The notes beneath the pieces were generated by a model. That model was not told the origin of the DNA. It saw only the letters and a list, made by a program, of their open reading frames with translations, and made no database searches. Below, in pieces: positions 1-9,519 of a stretch of 64,000 nucleotides of DNA. Location of the stretch: contig CM033738.1 of assembly GCA_019671005.1 (NCBI GenBank), forward strand, positions 18,316,202 to 18,380,201. Reading direction: 5' to 3'. A program made the position numbers and the translations under genes. This DNA comes from Hibiscus mutabilis (taxonomy: Eukaryota > Streptophyta > Magnoliopsida > Malvales > Malvaceae). The number at the start of each line of letters is the position of its first letter. Positions within the stretch are counted from its first letter, which is position 1.

Positions 1-1480
1 AAGACTAATTCTAAGGGAGTTCTACCTTACTTCATCTTCTATTATCTTCTTTATGAGCATGCTTTTGCATATTAGGAAATACTTAAAGATTATATGTTAT
101 CGTTTATTGCATAATATATGAAATTCATGCATAACCTATGATATACATCTTTATATTTAGTTCTAGCTCATTTAAGTATGTTTGTGTTGCATTACATCTT
201 TATACTTAGTTATGCATCGTATTATAGCTTCATTCCAGCTCACATTTTGTTTATTGTTTCTTTAGGCACTATGGATGAAGGCATAAGCTTGTAATAGCTC
301 AAGGACCTTACAATGAAGCTTGAAATAGCTCAAGAAGTGTAAGAACAGTTTGGAACAGCTCAAGGACATTCAAAGCAGCTCGGATTAGCTCAAGGAGCCC
401 AATGATAGCTCATGGCAGCTCGAGGACAAAGGGAAGCATACTAAGGAAGTTCACAAGCTTCAAGGACTAGCTCACCTAGCTAAGGGTAGCTCATGGAAGC
501 TCAAAACATCTCGAAGATTAAGCTAGCTCGGCTCTATCCAGCGCATACCAAGCTCAACCAGCTCACTTCAGCTCCACCTACACATGCCAGCTCACAACCT
601 CAAGGGTCATGTCCCCTCCTAAGGAACATGTCCTTACACTTTGGAGGGAAAACTTGAAAATGGGTGGCAAACACATGGAGGGAAAGCATGAGGGTGACAA
701 AACGAAGAGTTCCAACCAAATCACTCTTCATTGGGAATATTCGCACCCAAAAAAATGCCAGTCAGATTGTTTGCCATTTTTGAGCAGGATCCAAGCATAA
801 CTGGGTTGAGAAGTCTTCATGAAACTTGTTCTCCTATCTCTTAGCTTTCCAGCTCATGTTGAATTACGTTAATCCAGTATCAAGAACTCTAGATATGTCT
901 AGATTATCGAATGAAGTGCAGGCTGGAATTTCATACAAGAAATTACAACTTTTCAAATGTTTGTACGCCAAAACCATTTGGAGGGAGACACAAAGATGGT
1001 CAAATCATTTCCAGCCCTTTGGAGGGAGACACCCACCTATTAGGCCACCCCTTCACCTATGTAATGCCTTTTCGGCTACACCCCTAGAAAACTATAAATA
1101 GGGCCTTTCATTTCATTTTTAAAACATCTCATCTCATTCATATCAATTAAATTACCTTTGTGAGAATTTCTCTCTTTTAGTTCTTTTTAGAAATCTATCG
1201 ACTTATCAAGTACTTTGTACTTGTGGCGTCAACCTTCCTTTCCACCTTGATACTTCGGGTTCTTGGTTCTTTATAACCAGCGAGTCCTAGTCCTTTCTAC
1301 CATCCCTTAAAAGACATCTATAAGGTTCAAGGTTAGGCTCTCTATAGCCTAGTTTCTTCCTTGATTCTTTAAGATACTACCTTCACCTTTCCATCCATTT
1401 CCATCACCAATTTTATACACCATTCATACCATCTTCCGCAGCCACCATTCACATACTTTTCATTCTTTCAAGCCATCTTA
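1..1480 (+). mobile_element. LTR-like / leader region upstream of a truncated gypsy pol
   Basis: No credible coding sequence is present. Positions 230-600 are crowded with the pentamer AGCTC (about 17 copies). A TATA-like box lies at 1093-1101, followed by about 380 bp of T/C-rich sequence leading straight into reverse-transcriptase-thumb coding at about 1550. A promoter with a transcribed leader ahead of pol fits an LTR whose gag, protease and most of RT have been deleted. The left LTR end is outside the window, and no matching right LTR is seen after 3619, so the LTR assignment is inference. Short open frames here (609-800, 826-1101) have no recognisable domain. Confidence 0.4.
1093..1101 (+). 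promoter_or_regulatory. TATA-like box (TATAAATAG)
   Basis: TATAAATAG sits in a GC-richer context (ACTATAAATAGGGCC), typical of plant Pol II core promoters in LTR U3 regions. It would drive transcription rightward through the leader and the pol remnant. No start site can be fixed from sequence alone. Confidence 0.45.
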
Positions 1481-1549
1481 CTTTGCAGGAATCGCTTGCT
1501 TGCCTTCCTAGATCCTACAATCAAAGGCTGTCTCCAACAACAACAAGGA

Positions 1550-2315
1550 CACAAAGTATATCAATTAGCAAGGTAAGGAGCTTTCATGGACTGGCCAGTT
1601 TCTATCAAATGTTCATTCCTAATTTTAGTACCATTGCTGATCCTTTAACTAACGTGATTAAAAAGAATGCAAGTTTCTTTTGGAAATTGTACAAGAACAG
1701 GCTTTTAATAAGATTAAGAAGTGCTTAACAAAGGCACCATTGCTTTCCTTACTAAACTTTGATAAGACATTCGAGATCGAGTGTAATGCTTCAGGTGTAG
1801 GAATCTGTGCTCTTTTATCACAAGAGGGACGTCCAGTTGCATATTTTACCGAGAAACTAAATGGTGCAACCTTGAACTATCCAACATATGACAAGGAAAT
1901 GTATGCTTTGATTAGGGCCTTGGAAAAATGGCAACATTACCTACGGTCGAAGGAATTTTTTGTGCATACGGACCATGAGTCATTGAAACACATCAAGGGA
2001 CAACACAAACTCAACAAAAGGCACGCCAAATGGGTGAAATTCCTTGAGTCATTCCCATACGTCATTAAGTACAAGAAGGGAAAAGAGAACATTGTTGCTG
2101 ATGCCTTATCACAGAGGTATGTGCTTCTTAATTCTCTTAAATCTAAACTTATTGGATTTTCATTTCTTAAAGAACTCTATGCTACTGATCTTGATTTTGG
2201 AAAGACTTTAAAACATGTGATAAAGGTGCGTTTGACAAGTTTTACAGGCACGATGGGTTCTTATTCAAGGAAAGGAAACTTTGCATTCCTTAAAGTAGTG
2301 TTCCTGAGGTCTTAG
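1550..2315 (+). pseudogene. Gypsy pol remnant: RT thumb/connection and RNase H (CRM-like)
   Basis: Two overlapping frames (about 1555-1728 and 1680-2315) encode the end of a Ty3/gypsy reverse transcriptase (motif VRSFHGLASFY, then FIPNFSTIADPLT) and an RNase H domain. RNase H would degrade the RNA of the RNA:DNA hybrid during reverse transcription in the virus-like particle. The RNase H motifs are visible as ECNASGVG, YPTYDKEMYAL and VHTDHESLKH. The first catalytic Asp, normally in a DAS motif, is Asn here. The frame switches near 1680-1730, and the second frame ends in a stop at 2313-2315, inside what should continue into integrase. All RT catalytic motifs (YxDD) are missing. Wording of the RNase H and downstream integrase resembles the CRM clade of plant chromoviruses; clade assignment is from memory. 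Confidence 0.8.
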
Positions 2316-3146
2316 CGAAGGAAGCCCATAGCGGGGGGCTTATGGGACATTTCGGAGTTAACAAGACGTTAAACATCCTACAAGAGCATTTTTTTGGCCA
2401 AAAATGAAAAGGGATGTGGAACGAATTTGTGAGCGATGTATCACTTGTAAAATGGTGAAATCAAGACTTCAACCTCAAGGGTTGTACACGCCATTACCAA
2501 TCTCTAAAGAACCGTGGGTTGACATTTCCATAGACTTTGTTTTAGGACTTCCTAGAATAAATAATGGCAGAGATTCCATTTTTGTAGTTGTCGATAGGTT
2601 TTCAAAAATGGCGCACTTTATTTCATGTCATAAAGCTGATGATGCTTCTAATATTGCTAATTTGTTTTTAGGGAGATTGTGCGTTTACATGGACTTCTGA
2701 GGACAATCATTTCAGATCGAGACACGAAGTTTTTGAGTCATTTTTGGAGGTCCTTATGGAGCATGATTGAGACAAAGTTATTGTTCTCTACAACTTGTCA
2801 TCCTCAAACTGATGGCCAAATCGAAGTGGTAAATCGAGTACTTTCAACTTTGTTACGGCCTTTGATTACCAAGAATCCAAAATCATGGGAAGATAGCTTG
2901 CCACATGCGAAATTTGCTTACAACAGATTAGTTCATTCAGCCACCAAATTCACACCATTTGAGGTTGTATATGGGTTTAATTCATCATCTCTTATGGATT
3001 TGTTACTTTTGCCCATTGATCAAGCATTAAACTTGGACGGGAAAAAGAAGGTTGAATTCGTGAAAAAGCTTCATCAAAAGGCTCGAGAGAACATTGAGAA
3101 AAGAACAAAGCAATATGAACAACAAGCAAATAAAGGGCAAAAATGA
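2290..3146 (+). pseudogene. Gypsy integrase remnant: HHCC zinc finger and DDE core
   Basis: Integrase joins the element cDNA to host DNA. The HHCC finger is split over frames: AHSGGLMGHFG lies near 2318-2350, and CERCITC is in the frame starting at 2404. The catalytic core follows: first Asp in ISIDFVLGLP, second in ISDRDTKF, and the Glu region in HPQTDGQIEVVNR. At least three breaks are visible: a shift near 2296, a shift in the T-run at about 2391-2397, and a shift near 2680, so 2404-2700 and 2679-3146 are different frames. The last frame ends at a TGA right after NKGQK. Length and order match an ordinary plant gypsy integrase, but it cannot be expressed as one protein. Confidence 0.85.
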
Positions 3147-3619
3147 TTCAACTTTGAACCTGGCGATTGGGTTTGGGTGCACTTCAGGAAGGAACGATTT
3201 CCAAAAAAAAAAGGAAATCTAAACTCTCGCCTAGAGGGGATGGGCCATTTCATGTATTGGAGAAGATCAATGATAATGCCTACAAGATAGATCTTCTAGG
3301 AGAGGTTGGTGTCAGTGCTACTTTTAACGTTTCAGACTTATCTCTTTTTGAGCAAGGTAACGATTTAAGGATAAATCACTCTCAAGAAGTGGAGGATGAT
3401 GAGATCATGATGTCACCACCACCATTGGACCCAGAGGAATTTCCCTTAGGCTCCATTACTCGTGCAAGGGTAAGGAAATTTGGAGATGCGGTCAGCAACA
3501 AGTGCAATCATGCATGGAAGATTATTGAAGCTGCCGAAGTTGAATCAATACCCTGCAAAGTAGAAGATTCATGCAACGTGAAAGGGAGTCCATGCAATAT
3601 GTTGCATGTTTATTTCTGA
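3147..3619 (+). pseudogene. Integrase C-terminal domain remnant (GPF/Y-type, CRM-like tail)
   Basis: After the TGA at about 3144-3146 the homology continues (FEPGDWVWVHFRKERF), shifts frame in the A-run at about 3199-3208, and runs to a stop at 3617-3619. The GPF-type module is recognisable as SPRGDGPFHVLEKINDNAYK, followed by VSATFNVSDLSLF. A NDLR-containing acidic tail follows, where the related elements in this window (families A and B) have DLRTNPFEEG or a variant just before their polypurine tract. No canonical chromodomain is seen, consistent with CRM-like rather than Tekay-like elements. It lies directly after the integrase core and is part of the same dead pol. Confidence 0.75.
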
Positions 3620-3709
3620 TGCATATGTTCCATTTGATTATTATAGTTTTAGTATGCACATGTTTTCTATTATGATATTTTTTGTTTATTTTACAACACT
3701 AGAGTTCGG

Positions 3710-4785
3710 GTCCAAAGTGATCCAAGCTTAGGAGGTGTGAAGAGATGCATTTTAGATATGAAACTAAAATTGTTTTGCAAAGCTGGAGCATCAGCCGACT
3801 TGAGACAAATTTTAGGATGAGATCCATGCATTTCAGGATCGAGTTGTTGACTAACAAGTTGACCGTCATTCAGTTACCTTTCCAATGCATCTTGAAACGC
3901 GTCAATTGGACATCGGAAACTCAATATACGTCCAATTTACTGAAGACTGCGGATGTAGAAAACTGGATACGGGATTTTGTAAAATTCAGCCCAAAAGCTA
4001 ACATATAAGGCTTTGGACGAATTAAACCTAACCCAATGTATTTATTATCATTTAAATTGATGTCTTTAGGGTTTTATATACTTTAGGAACCAGCCACCCT
4101 TCTCCCAAGCCCAATTTAATGGACCAGATTTCTTTGTTTATTTTATTCATTCTTAGCTTTAGGTTAAAGTCATCATTCATCTATAAAAGGATGATGCTTT
4201 CTTCTTTGTTTTTCAAATTTTCATTGATTAAAAAAGGTTCTCTTTTGAGATTTTAGTATTCTTTGAATACGTGTTTGCAAGTGTTCGAAAAACTTGTCTA
4301 GTAGCCATCTTCAACGTTTGAACCGGTTTGATTATTGTTGATCTTCACACACCTGCTTGCCTAGGTAATTATGTCTAGGAGGGTGGGTTAGAGCCGCTTG
4401 AGGTTGCTTGCTTGGTTAATTGCGATCAAGAGGGTGCCGAGGACATCAACTTCTATTTCGCCAAGCCATCTTCATCTTCATCCTTCACACCATCTTCCAT
4501 AAGTCCATAAACAAATCTGGAATTTTCAGATTTTATTTTATCTATATCTTTCTCCATCTTTTTAAATCTTTTTATTTATATTCTTATTTCTTATCATATA
4601 ATCCTTCATCTTGTCTTTCTTTCTTTAATTTTCTAGCCTCAAATCTAAAATTTTCAAGAAAAGCCCTTCTCCTTTCTCTTGAATTTTCAGATCTGCCCAT
4701 AGCTTTCTTGATTGATTCTAGAGCTCCTAGTTCTTGCAACAACTTGATTGAAGGCTTCCAAATCCAAGATTGCACTACTCTATCA
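3710..4785 (+). mobile_element. LTR fragment, family A, plus strand
   Basis: Matches the minus-strand family A LTR at 4840-5573 in inverted orientation and lacks about the first 73 bp of that LTR. It has a TATA-like box (CTATAAAAGG, 4181-4190), two hairpin motifs near 4358-4435 shared with families B and C, and ends in CTACTCTATCA at 4785, the same terminal bases as family B LTRs. It joins the CRM-like remnant abruptly near 3710. The first ~90 bp after the pol stop (3620-3709) match nothing else seen in the window. Confidence 0.6.
4181..4190 (+). promoter_or_regulatory. TATA-like box in family A LTR
   Basis: CTATAAAAGG precedes the shared hairpin region by about 170 bp. The inverted copy has the complementary CCTTTTATAG at 5111-5120. 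Family B has a TATA-like CTATATAAAA and family C a TATTTAAAGG at the equivalent place, which supports this as the U3 core promoter. Confidence 0.5.
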
Positions 4786-5646
4786 GGCTTATTTGATTCT
4801 TCCAAAGCTCTGATTTTCGAGTTCAAAATTCGCTCGTCTGAAATAGAAGTTGATGTCCTTGGCACCCTCTTGATAGCAATTAACCAAGCAAGCAACCTCA
4901 AGCGGCTCTATAACCCACCCTCCTAGATGCAATTACCTAGGCAAGCAGGAGTGTGAAGATCAACAACAATCAAACTGGTTGAAACGTTGAAGATGGCTTC
5001 TAGACAAGTTTTCTGAGCACTTGCAAACACGTATTCAAAGAATACTAAAATATCAAAAGAGAACCTTTTTTAATCAATGAAAATCTGAAAAACAAATAAG
5101 AAAGCATCATCCTTTTATAGATGGAGGATGACTTAAACCTAAAGCTAAGAATGAATAAAATAAACAAAGAAATCTGGTCCATTAAAATGGCTGGTTCCTA
5201 AAGTATATAAAACCCTAAAGACATCAATTTAAATGATAATAAATACATCGGGTTAGGTTTAATTCGTCCAAAGCCTTATATGTTAGCTTTTGGGCTGAAT
5301 TTTACAAAATCCCGTAATAATCCTGTATCCAGTTTTCTGCATGCGCAGTCTTCAGTAAATTGGACGTATCTTGAGTTCCCAATGTCCGATTGATGCGTTA
5401 GAAAGGAAACTGAATGACGGTCAACTTGTTAGTAGACAAGTTGATCCAAAAATGCCTGGATCCCATCCGAAAATTCGTCTCAAGTCGGCTGATCCTCCAG
5501 CTTTGCAAAACAATTTCAGTTTCTTACCTAAAATGCATCTCTTCACACCTCCTAAGCATGGATCACTTTGGACATTGTTGTTTGCATCAAACAGCTTCAA
5601 CTTCTTGTCCCATATGAGTAATTTAACCGCGCTCATGAATGTATCA
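4786..5646 (-). mobile_element. LTR, family A, minus strand (3' LTR)
   Basis: Read on the minus strand, the LTR starts with TGATAC at 5646, immediately after a purine-rich tract (GAAGGAGAGAA) that serves as polypurine tract. It carries a TATA-like box at 5111-5120 and hairpins at about 4862-4945. The 3' boundary toward 4786-4840 is not clear, because the sequence there runs into the plus-strand LTR end. A frame from 5768 to 5421 reads through the end of the coding region into the LTR; in-LTR translation is not considered functional. Confidence 0.6.
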
Positions 5647-6680
5647 TTCTCTCCTTCCTCAAAAGGATTCGTCCTCAAATCTAAAGTATCAAAAGGAAAA
5701 AGATCTGGCATGTGAAACGGTTTCAACTTCTTGTCTTCAATACATCGTTCTAGCCCTGTATCATTCACCCACTCTTCAAAAAGATTCGTCCCCGAATCTA
5801 AACCAGTGGATGAAGTTCATTAAAATACCATGGAAGAAAAGACGTTTTGATGGATTCTTGTGAAGACTTTTCATGACTCACAAACTTCTTTTGATCTCAA
5901 GGTAAAGTGTTTGTCACATCCTCTTCACAAAAATTCTGAATTTCATTGAAGGATAGTGGTGTAGGAGGAATTTTGGCTTCCACAAGTATATCTTCAGTGA
6001 AACTCTCATAAGTAACATTTTCACCATGGTCTGGATCATGGATTTCAATATCATTAGAAGACATGAATTCAGCCAACATATCTCTCAAAATTATTTCTTG
6101 AAAATAAGACTTATCTGGACAATCATAGCCCGAATGATCTAGTCAACAACAATAATGACATCGAGTCCCCAAAAGGGTAAAATCCAATACATTGCTCAAG
6201 GACATCTTGGAAAGTAAAAAAAAACACAAAGCAAATCCTCACCGTTATTCACTCCAAGAAAGTCATGTTGAAGGTCAATCCTACCAATGAACCCTAATGT
6301 GCTTTAAGAATCCAATGAAGGGTTAGACACCAATAGAATTATAGTTGCAAAGAGAAAGAAAGATATGCAACTTTTGGTCCTACTAACACAAGGAAACAAG
6401 AAAGTGCTAGAAGATGTATAAGAATAAAAAAAAAGCTAAAACAAAGGAAAACTAATGGCTAAGAATGGGGGAAAAAACCCCGAAAATCCTGGAATTGTGC
6501 AGCAACTTGATCTACTTTGTTCGAGGTGTTCCCGAAGTCAAAAAATTCTAAAATTTTGTGTGAAGACTCCTCCAATGGTGTAGATCTGATCTGGAAATTT
6601 CAGCTCAAAATTCGCTCGTTTAGATTTGACACATTTTCCCTAATTTTCGAGTTTTTCTTGATTGGGTCTAGAAGTTGATG
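5647..6680 (-). pseudogene. Internal region of family A element: degenerate gag with zinc knuckle
   Basis: This is the segment between two minus-strand family A LTRs, about 1.0 kb, far too short for a full gag-pol, so the element is non-autonomous. Reading leftward it has an untranslated leader (about 6680-6490), a CCHC zinc knuckle (6119-6160), an open stretch of 63 residues (6088-5897; acidic, no domain recognised), and a tail ending in LDLRTNPFEEGENDT abutting the polypurine tract. Gag would package element RNA. An in-frame TGA inside the knuckle (6143-6145) shows it is dead. The DLRTNPFEEG tail normally ends a CRM-like pol, so the element looks like a gag-to-pol-end deletion derivative. 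Confidence 0.6.
6119..6160 (-). other. CCHC zinc-knuckle motif with internal stop
   Basis: Minus-strand codons give Cys-x2-Cys-x4-His-x4-Cys (C-H-Y-C, then C-stop-L-D, then H-S-G-Y-D-C). The spacing is exactly that of a retroviral-type nucleocapsid knuckle. The second position of the x4 stretch is TGA (6143-6145). It supports a gag origin of the surrounding internal region. Confidence 0.7.
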
Positions 6681-6960
6681 TCATCGGCACCCTGTTGATC
6701 GCAATTAACCAAGCAAGCAACCTCAAGATGCTCTAACCCGCCCTCCTTGACGCAATTACCTAGGCAAGCAGGAGTGTGAAGATCAACAACAATCAAACCG
6801 ATTGAAACGTTGAAGATGGCTTCTAGACAAGTTTTCTGAACACTTGCAAACACGTATTCAAAGAATACTAAAATCTCAAAAGAGAACCTTTTTAATCAAT
6901 GAAAATCTAAAAAACAAAGAAGAAAGCATCATCATTTTATAGATGAAGGATGGCTTTAGG
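6681..6960 (-). mobile_element. Truncated 5' LTR of family A element, minus strand
   Basis: Matches the family A LTR from its TATA region through the hairpin block to the LTR-leader boundary (about 6680). Everything upstream of the TATA region is missing: at about 6960 the sequence switches to a plus-strand family C LTR end. The junction shows only a few bases of shared sequence (TAGG), so it looks like an illegitimate join rather than a clean insertion. Confidence 0.65.
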
Positions 6961-7163
6961 GTGCCAAGGACAAATCTATCCAACACCGCCACCGCCAAAT
7001 TCATCCTATCTCGTTTTCTACATCAAGATCATGCTTTATTATTGGTTTGCTGAACGTGGAGTTTGGGGTTTTCTCGGATCATATTAGTGAGTTTGCTAGA
7101 TTAATTGCGATCTAGAGGGTTCCTAGATTTTGAGGTAATTCTTGGATCCTGGCTTCCGTATCA
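6961..7163 (+). mobile_element. Family C LTR 3'-end fragment, plus strand
   Basis: About 200 bp nearly identical to the last part of the solo LTR at 11090-12132, from GTGCCAAGGACAAATC to the terminal CTTCCGTATCA at 7163. It includes the fourth hairpin (CTAGAT...ATCTAG). It is joined through 9 bp (ATTACCAAA) to the end of a minus-strand family B LTR. Confidence 0.75.
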
Positions 7164-7172
7164 ATTACCAAA

Positions 7173-8159
7173 TGATAGAGTAGCGCAAATTCGATAAAAA
7201 GAAAAACAAAACAAACCAAAATAAAGAATAAATCTAAAAATTCATATTTGCTTATGGTGGTGGCGTCAATGGAGGAAGCTTGAATATGTGGAGATGGCGT
7301 GATGAATTGATAGTTGTTGTTTTGTCCTCGGCACCCTCTTAGACTCAATTATCTAAGCAAGCAACCTCAAGCGGCTCTAACCCACCCTCCTAGATGCAAT
7401 TACCTAGGCAACCAAGAGTGTGAAGATGATCTCCCTCACAAGAACTCGATGATCTTATGTTGAAGATGGCTTATAGACAAGTTTACCGAACACTTGCAAA
7501 CTCAAAGAATACTAAAATCTCCAAAGATAACTTTTTATTAATCAATGAAATCTGAATTACAATGTGGGTGAAGCCTCCTTTATATTAGCCATGGAGAAGT
7601 TTTAATCCTACTAAACTTAGGAATTAAATACAATAAATAAATGCTAAAATCTAATCTCCTAATTAGATAAGTAACTTCTAATAATAAATAAATGCTAAAA
7701 ATAAAATCCTAGTTAAATAAATCTGATCCTAATAGATATTGCATAATCTTATATTGATTTAAATTACAAATAATCAAATAAAATCTTGAAAATTCGTAAT
7801 TATCCAAAAAACCCGTATTAATCCCGTATAGGAATTTCTGCATGCGCTGTCTTCGCTAAAATAGACGTATCTTGAGATCCAGACGTCCAATTGAGGCGTT
7901 TCAAGATGTGTTGGAAAGCTAATTTGCAGCTGGACAAGTTTTAAGAAGACATGTTGACCCATAAATGCCTGGATCCCATCCAAAAATTCGTCGCAAGTTA
8001 GCTGACTTTCCAGACTTCACAAACAGATTCAGTTTCTTGTCCAAGATGCATTGTTTTTGACCTCCTATGCGTGCATTGTTTTGTCCATTATTGTTTGCAT
8101 CGAACAAATTCAGCTTCTTGTCCAATATGAGTAATTTAACCCCGCTCATGCATGTATCA
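7173..8159 (-). repeat. 3' LTR of family B element
   Basis: 987 bp, TG...CA bounded. It contains the shared U3 segment (FGWDPGI-encoding stretch when read through), a TATA-like region near 7590, and the two shared hairpins near 7340-7410. Compared with 8848-9519 it differs by scattered substitutions and short indels, so the insertion is not recent. Confidence 0.8.
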
Positions 8160-8536
8160 TTCCCCCACTCCTCAAAAGGTTTCGTCCTCGAATCTAAATC
8201 GGAAATGAGAGAACAATCATCAACTTCAATTGAAAAGGCTTCTTTGTTGTATGTGGAGTGGTCTAATTGAGCTCCTCTCAATGTTTCAACAAAATCCTGA
8301 AAAAATAAGACAACACTACTCGAACATTTGTAATGACTAGTCAAAACAAAATCACTCGTCGCGTTCTTTTTCTTTTCCTTTTCTTTTGGGCTTTGTGTGA
8401 CTTTTACCTCATATGTATTTTCACTCACCAAATTTGGGCCATTAATTTGACTTTTTTCACTCTCGGCCTCTTTACTCTTAGTCTTTTGTATCTCACATCC
8501 CATATCCCTCTCATAAAATTTATCATCAATGTACAA
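7919..8536 (-). pseudogene. Open frame of family B internal region, reading into the 3' LTR
   Basis: A 205-residue open frame. Its first half is charged (runs of Lys/Glu, e.g. PKEKEKKKN), with no domain I recognise. The middle ends in DLDSRTKPFEEWGNDT, the CRM-like pol terminal tail that overlaps the polypurine tract. The last ~90 residues are translation of LTR U3. Related sequence occurs in the family A frame at 5421-5768, so this readthrough frame is shared by two families. That could mean a maintained small protein, or simply a common ancestor with few stops. No function is proposed. Confidence 0.4.
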
Positions 8537-8847
8537 TTTCTGTAGAGGAGAAAGTGTTTCTAACAGAATGATAGGACAAGAATCAAATGAAGGGTTAGAA
8601 TTACACTTACTTTCTTCGTGGGGAGGTGATGAGAGTAAAGCAAGTGGACCTACTACTTCACATGAGGGATTAGAAGCATTGTCATCTTCTCTAATGTGTT
8701 CATTATCACTATCCTCTTGTTTGGTTTTGACGAATTTTCAGCACAAAATTTACTCGTTTGGTTTTGACGAATTTTCCCTAATTTTCGAGTTTTTTCCCCA
8801 AAAACGCCAAAATTCTTGCCAAGAATCGTCCCAAATCTGATACCAAA
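8537..8847 (-). other. Leader / 5' untranslated part of family B internal region
   Basis: Contains the primer-binding site at its right end (8836-8847) and a repeated AAAATTCGTCAAAACCAAAC unit present twice near 8725-8780. No coding features are recognised. Confidence 0.5.
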
Positions 8848-9519
8848 TGATAGAGTAGCACAAATTCGAATAAAGAGAAAAACAAAACAAACTAAAATAA
8901 AGAACAAATCTAAAAATTCAGATTTGCTTATGGTGGTGGCGTTAATGGAGGAAGCTTGAATATGTGGAGATGGCGTGATGAATTGATAGTTGTTGTTTTA
9001 TCCTCGACACCCTCTTAGACTCAATTATCTAAGCAAGCAACCTCAAGCGGCTCTAAGCCACCCTCCTAGATGCAATTACCTAGGCAAGCAAGAGTCTGAA
9101 GATGATCTCCCTCACAAGAACTTGATGATCTTATGTTGAAGATGGCTTATAGACAAGTTTACCAAACACTTGCAAACTCAAAGAATACTAAAATCTCCAA
9201 AGATAACTTTTTTATTAATCAATGAAATCTGAATTACAATGTGGGTGAAGCCTCATTTTATATAGGCCATGGAGAAGTTTTAATCCTACTAAACTTAGGA
9301 ATTAAATACAATAAATAAATGCTAAAATCTAATCTCCTAATTAGATAAGTAACTTCTAATAATAAATAAATGCTAAAAATAAAATCCTAGTTAAATAAAT
9401 CTGATCCTAATAGATATTGCAGAATCCTATATTGATTTAAATTACAAATAATCAAATAAAATCTTGAAAATTCGTAATTATCCAAAAATCTCATATTAAT
9501 CCCGTATAGGAATTTCTGC
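8848..9519 (-). repeat. Truncated 5' LTR of family B element
   Basis: Direct repeat of 7173-7840. TATA-like CTATATAAAA is near 9257-9266. It breaks off at AATTTCTGC (about 9519) where the sister LTR continues into CATGCGCTG. From there the sequence is satellite-related (ATGTGATTCAATCTTATTTTTT). Confidence 0.8.

Larger units (their letters stand above)
3710..5573. repeat. Long inverted repeat: arms 3710-4459 and 4840-5573
   Basis: The left arm reads as family A LTR on +, and the right arm is its reverse complement. Paired landmarks are GTCCAAAGTGATCC at 3710 with its complement ending at 5573, and the TTCTATTTC block ending at 4459 with its complement starting at 4840. The arms are about 740 bp with scattered substitutions and small indels; the spacer is about 380 bp. 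It arises where a plus and a minus LTR of the same family lie head to head. Confidence 0.8.
7173..9519 (-). mobile_element. Non-autonomous LTR retrotransposon, family B
   Basis: Two direct copies of an LTR flank about 690 bp of internal sequence: 3' LTR 7173-8159 and partial 5' LTR 8848-9519. The complete LTR starts TGATACATG and ends CTCTATCA on the minus strand. A primer-binding site beginning TTTGGTATCAGA (8836-8847, tRNA-iMet type) follows the 5' LTR, and a polypurine tract (GAGTGGGGGAA, about 8160-8170) precedes the 3' LTR. The 5' LTR lacks about its first 310 bp; satellite begins abruptly at about 9520. With no room for pol, it must have relied on a relative for reverse transcriptase and integrase. 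Confidence 0.8.

Noticed and set aside
609..1101. Two short plus-strand open frames as small genes
   Set aside because: No domain, no supporting codon pattern, and they lie in a presumed LTR upstream of the TATA-like box.
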